DNA from: CAYMOV01 sp964392085
Lineage (GTDB): Bacteria; Oederibacteriota; Muellerivitia; Muellerivitales; Muellerivitaceae
Length of the DNA stretch: 8,264 nt
Direction: 5' to 3'
NCBI GenBank assembly: GCA_964392085.1
Contig: CAYMOV010000102.1
Span: forward strand, 1-8,264
Both the position numbers and the translations under genes were made by a program. This document shows, one piece after another, positions 6,558 through 8,264 of the stretch (positions are counted from its first letter, which is position 1; every line of letters starts with the position of its first letter). The notes under the pieces are model-generated. The model had not been told where the DNA came from. It made no database searches and saw nothing but the letters and a program-made list of their open reading frames with translations.

Positions 6558-7633
6558 GGGGTCCTCCGCGACGGGCCGAGGACCGCAGCCTCGACCACGG
6601 CAGGGCCGATCCCCTCGAGGGGAAGCACCCGTTCGGCGGCCCCCAAGACGACGGCCTCACGCGGCATACCCCAGACCACGCTCGTGGCTTCGTCCTGCGC
6701 CACGGTGAGGCCCCCGGAGCGTCGGATTTCCAAAAGGCCCTTGGCGCCGTCCTTCCCCATCCCCGTCAACAGGCAGGCGATCACCGGGTGGTCGGGAGAG
6801 CGCGCGAGCGATTCAAACAGCACGTCCACCGAGGGCCGGCAGGAATGCCGTTCGGGGCCATCGGAAAGCCGCAGCAGCCCGCCCTGGACCTCCAGGTGAC
6901 GGTTCGGCGGGGCCAACAGGACCCGCCCGGCCATCTCGGACAACCGGTCACCCTCGCGGGCGTAGGACACCCGGTGGGACGACTGTCCGTCCAGCCAATC
7001 GGCGAAGGGTTGGGCGAAGGGTTCCGCCATGTGGAGGACCAGGAGGATCGGGAGGCTGAACCCCGTCGGGAGGGACCGAAGGACCTCGATCACCGCCCCG
7101 GGCCCCCCGGTCGAGGCCCCGATCGCCAAAGCCCGAAAGCCACCGGCCCCGGGGACCGGGGTCACCGCCGTCGTCCCGGCGGGAATCGGTGGGTGGGGTG
7201 CTAATCGCGCCCGGATATGGGTGATGACCCGGATTCGGGAAACCTGCCGGAGGGAAGCCAGGTAGCGCGCCTCCCATTCCCCCTCTTTTTCAAGGCCCGT
7301 GGGCTTCTCCAGGACGTCCAGCGCCCCGGCGGCCAGGGCATCGTAGGTGCGGAAAAGTTCCCCGCGGTTGGTGGAGGCCGACACCACCAGGATGGGGGTC
7401 GGGAAATAAGCCATGACATATTCCGTCACGGCCTGTCCCGTCATGACCGGCAGCATCATGTCGAGGCTCACCACATCGGGGCGAAGGTCCCGGCACCCCT
7501 CGATGGCCGACCGCCCGTCGCCGGCCTCCCCCACGAACTCGAAGCCGGGGTCCGAGGCGATCACCTCGCACAGCCGCCGCCGGACGGTCTGGGAATCCTC
7601 CACCACCATGACGCGGATCCGGTCCCGGGTCAT
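6554..7633 (-). CDS. cheB: Chemoreceptor glutamate methylesterase CheB (receiver plus esterase)
   Basis: This 359-residue protein has standard CheB architecture and length. The receiver (about 5-125) has Glu11-Asp12, acceptor Asp58 in VVSLDMMLPVMTG, Ser85 and Lys110-Pro111. A Pro/Ala-rich linker (145-165) joins the esterase, whose catalytic triad is Ser174 in GASTGGPGA, His201 in VLHM and Asp295 in GMGKDGA; the APPNRHL segment (241-247) is also typical. It would demethylate or deamidate receptor glutamyl residues in the cytosol to drive adaptation, activated by phosphoryl transfer from the upstream CheA. Start ATG at 7633 overlaps the CheA stop as ATGA, and its stop overlaps the next start in the same way, so the three proteins are translationally coupled. 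The partner methyltransferase CheR and a receptor must lie elsewhere, probably further upstream. The position right after a CheA-receiver fusion also fits a WspF-like role in a non-motility pathway. Confidence 0.96.
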   Translation of the reverse strand: MTRDRIRVMVVEDSQTVRRRLCEVIASDPGFEFVGEAGDGRSAIEGCRDLRPDVVSLDMMLPVMTGQAVTEYVMAYFPTPILVVSASTNRGELFRTYDALAAGALDVLEKPTGLEKEGEWEARYLASLRQVSRIRVITHIRARLAPHPPIPAGTTAVTPVPGAGGFRALAIGASTGGPGAVIEVLRSLPTGFSLPILLVLHMAEPFAQPFADWLDGQSSHRVSYAREGDRLSEMAGRVLLAPPNRHLEVQGGLLRLSDGPERHSCRPSVDVLFESLARSPDHPVIACLLTGMGKDGAKGLLEIRRSGGLTVAQDEATSVVWGMPREAVVLGAAERVLPLEGIGPAVVEAAVLGPSRRTP

Positions 7634-8264
7634 GATTCGAGCCCCCGGATGATCTTCAACAGCGCGGCCTGGTCGAACTCGCCCTTGACGATGTAGGCCC
7701 GTGCCCCGGCCTGGAGGCCCCGGCGGCGGTCGCCGGGGGAATCCCGGGAGGTGACCAGGATGCAGGGCACTTCGCGGAGGGTCGGGTCCGATCGGGTCCG
7801 CTCGACGAACGTGAAGCCGTCCATGCCCGGCATCTCCACGTCCACCAAGAACAGGCCGTAGCGCCGCAGCCGCGCCTTGTCCATCGCCTCCTCCGCCGAG
7901 ACGGCCAGGTCCACCTCGTATCCAGCCGATTCCAGGATGCTCCGTTCGAGCATGCGCGTCGTGAGGGAATCGTCGATCACGAGGACCGGGTGGTGGACCT
8001 TCACCGGCCCCGGCGGGGGTTCGACGGGGGTTTCCAGCGCCGCGCGCACGAGGGCCGCCGGGTCGAGGACGATCCGGGGCCGGCCGTCGTCGTCCAGGTA
8101 GAGACCGGCCACCAGGGGAAGGGACGGGGCGGGGGTGGGAAGGGGCCTGAGGACGACCTGTTGGATGCCGAGGACACGGTCCAACCCCAGGACGACCGAA
8201 GCCCCCGCGGACTCGAGCACCAAGGCCGGACGCTTGCCCGGGGCGCGCCGCGTCACCGTGTCGG
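7630..8264 (-). CDS. CheA-type hybrid kinase, C-terminal part (CheW-like domain plus receiver), cut by the window edge
   Basis: The frame is open to the right edge (codons for Asp-Thr precede the first visible GTG at 8256), so this is an interior piece, not a start. Numbering from that Val, residues 9-72 read as the second half of a CheW-like coupling domain (PALVLESAG, VVLGLDRVLGIQQVVLRPLP, GRPRIVLDPAALV). A Pro-rich linker (75-88) follows, then a receiver (90-207) with Asp95-Asp96, acceptor Asp139 in FLVDVEMPGMDG, Thr169 and Lys191 in AYIVKGEFDQ. The latter lacks the usual Pro after Lys; a KxxFDQ sequence is familiar from receivers fused to CheA in Wsp- and Frz-like systems. The fused receiver probably acts as a phosphate sink or modulator for the kinase. 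A CheV protein (CheW plus receiver) is the alternative; the missing N-terminus would decide. Its stop overlaps cheB as ATGA. Confidence 0.85.
   Translation of the reverse strand, partial: DTVTRRAPGKRPALVLESAGASVVLGLDRVLGIQQVVLRPLPTPAPSLPLVAGLYLDDDGRPRIVLDPAALVRAALETPVEPPPGPVKVHHPVLVIDDSLTTRMLERSILESAGYEVDLAVSAEEAMDKARLRRYGLFLVDVEMPGMDGFTFVERTRSDPTLREVPCILVTSRDSPGDRRRGLQAGARAYIVKGEFDQAALLKIIRGLES

Overview
The window comes from a GC-rich bacterium. Sampled 60-base lines run from about 63% to 75% G+C in most genes. Every gene I can support lies on the minus strand, so transcription reads from the right edge to the left. The chemosensory proteins, the GT-C membrane enzyme and the class V aminotransferase/SerA pair fit a free-living bacterium, probably Gram-negative. 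I cannot name a phylum from the sequence alone.

Right block (8264 to 4938): three signalling genes joined by ATGA overlaps, clearly one operon whose start lies outside the window. First is the C-terminal end of a CheA-type hybrid kinase (CheW-like domain plus receiver). Next is a complete CheB (receiver plus methylesterase). Last is an unusual soluble protein with two receivers in front of a histidine-kinase core. The CheA-REC then CheB order recalls Wsp-type systems, but the position where Wsp has a GGDEF response regulator is taken by another kinase, so phosphorelay output may be passed to a second kinase layer.

Middle block (4937 to 2146): a short spacer holds a GC-rich modular repeat and a possible antitoxin remnant. 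It is followed by a VapC-like PIN-domain gene whose stop codon abuts the start of a 719-residue membrane protein. That protein looks like a GT-C glycosyltransferase with a C-terminal soluble part ending in TPR-like helices. The PIN gene is visibly lower in G+C than its neighbours.

Left block (2145 to 1): a serine biosynthesis pair, a class V aminotransferase followed by serA (cut by the window edge). Upstream of the aminotransferase is a good sigma70-type promoter (TTGACA, 18-base spacer, TATTTT) bracketed by two near-identical palindromes of the form TTGTGAA-N4-TTCACAA. These match the classical operator of the NADH-sensing repressor Rex, although a CRP-family site (TGTGA-N6-TCACA) cannot be excluded. 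One palindrome lies just upstream of the -35 box and the other at the predicted transcription start, with centres 64 bp apart (about six helical turns). This suggests redox-controlled, possibly looping, repression of serine synthesis and is the most interesting regulatory signal here. The gap between aminotransferase and serA carries a shuffled inverted repeat of the CACAGAGACAC type.
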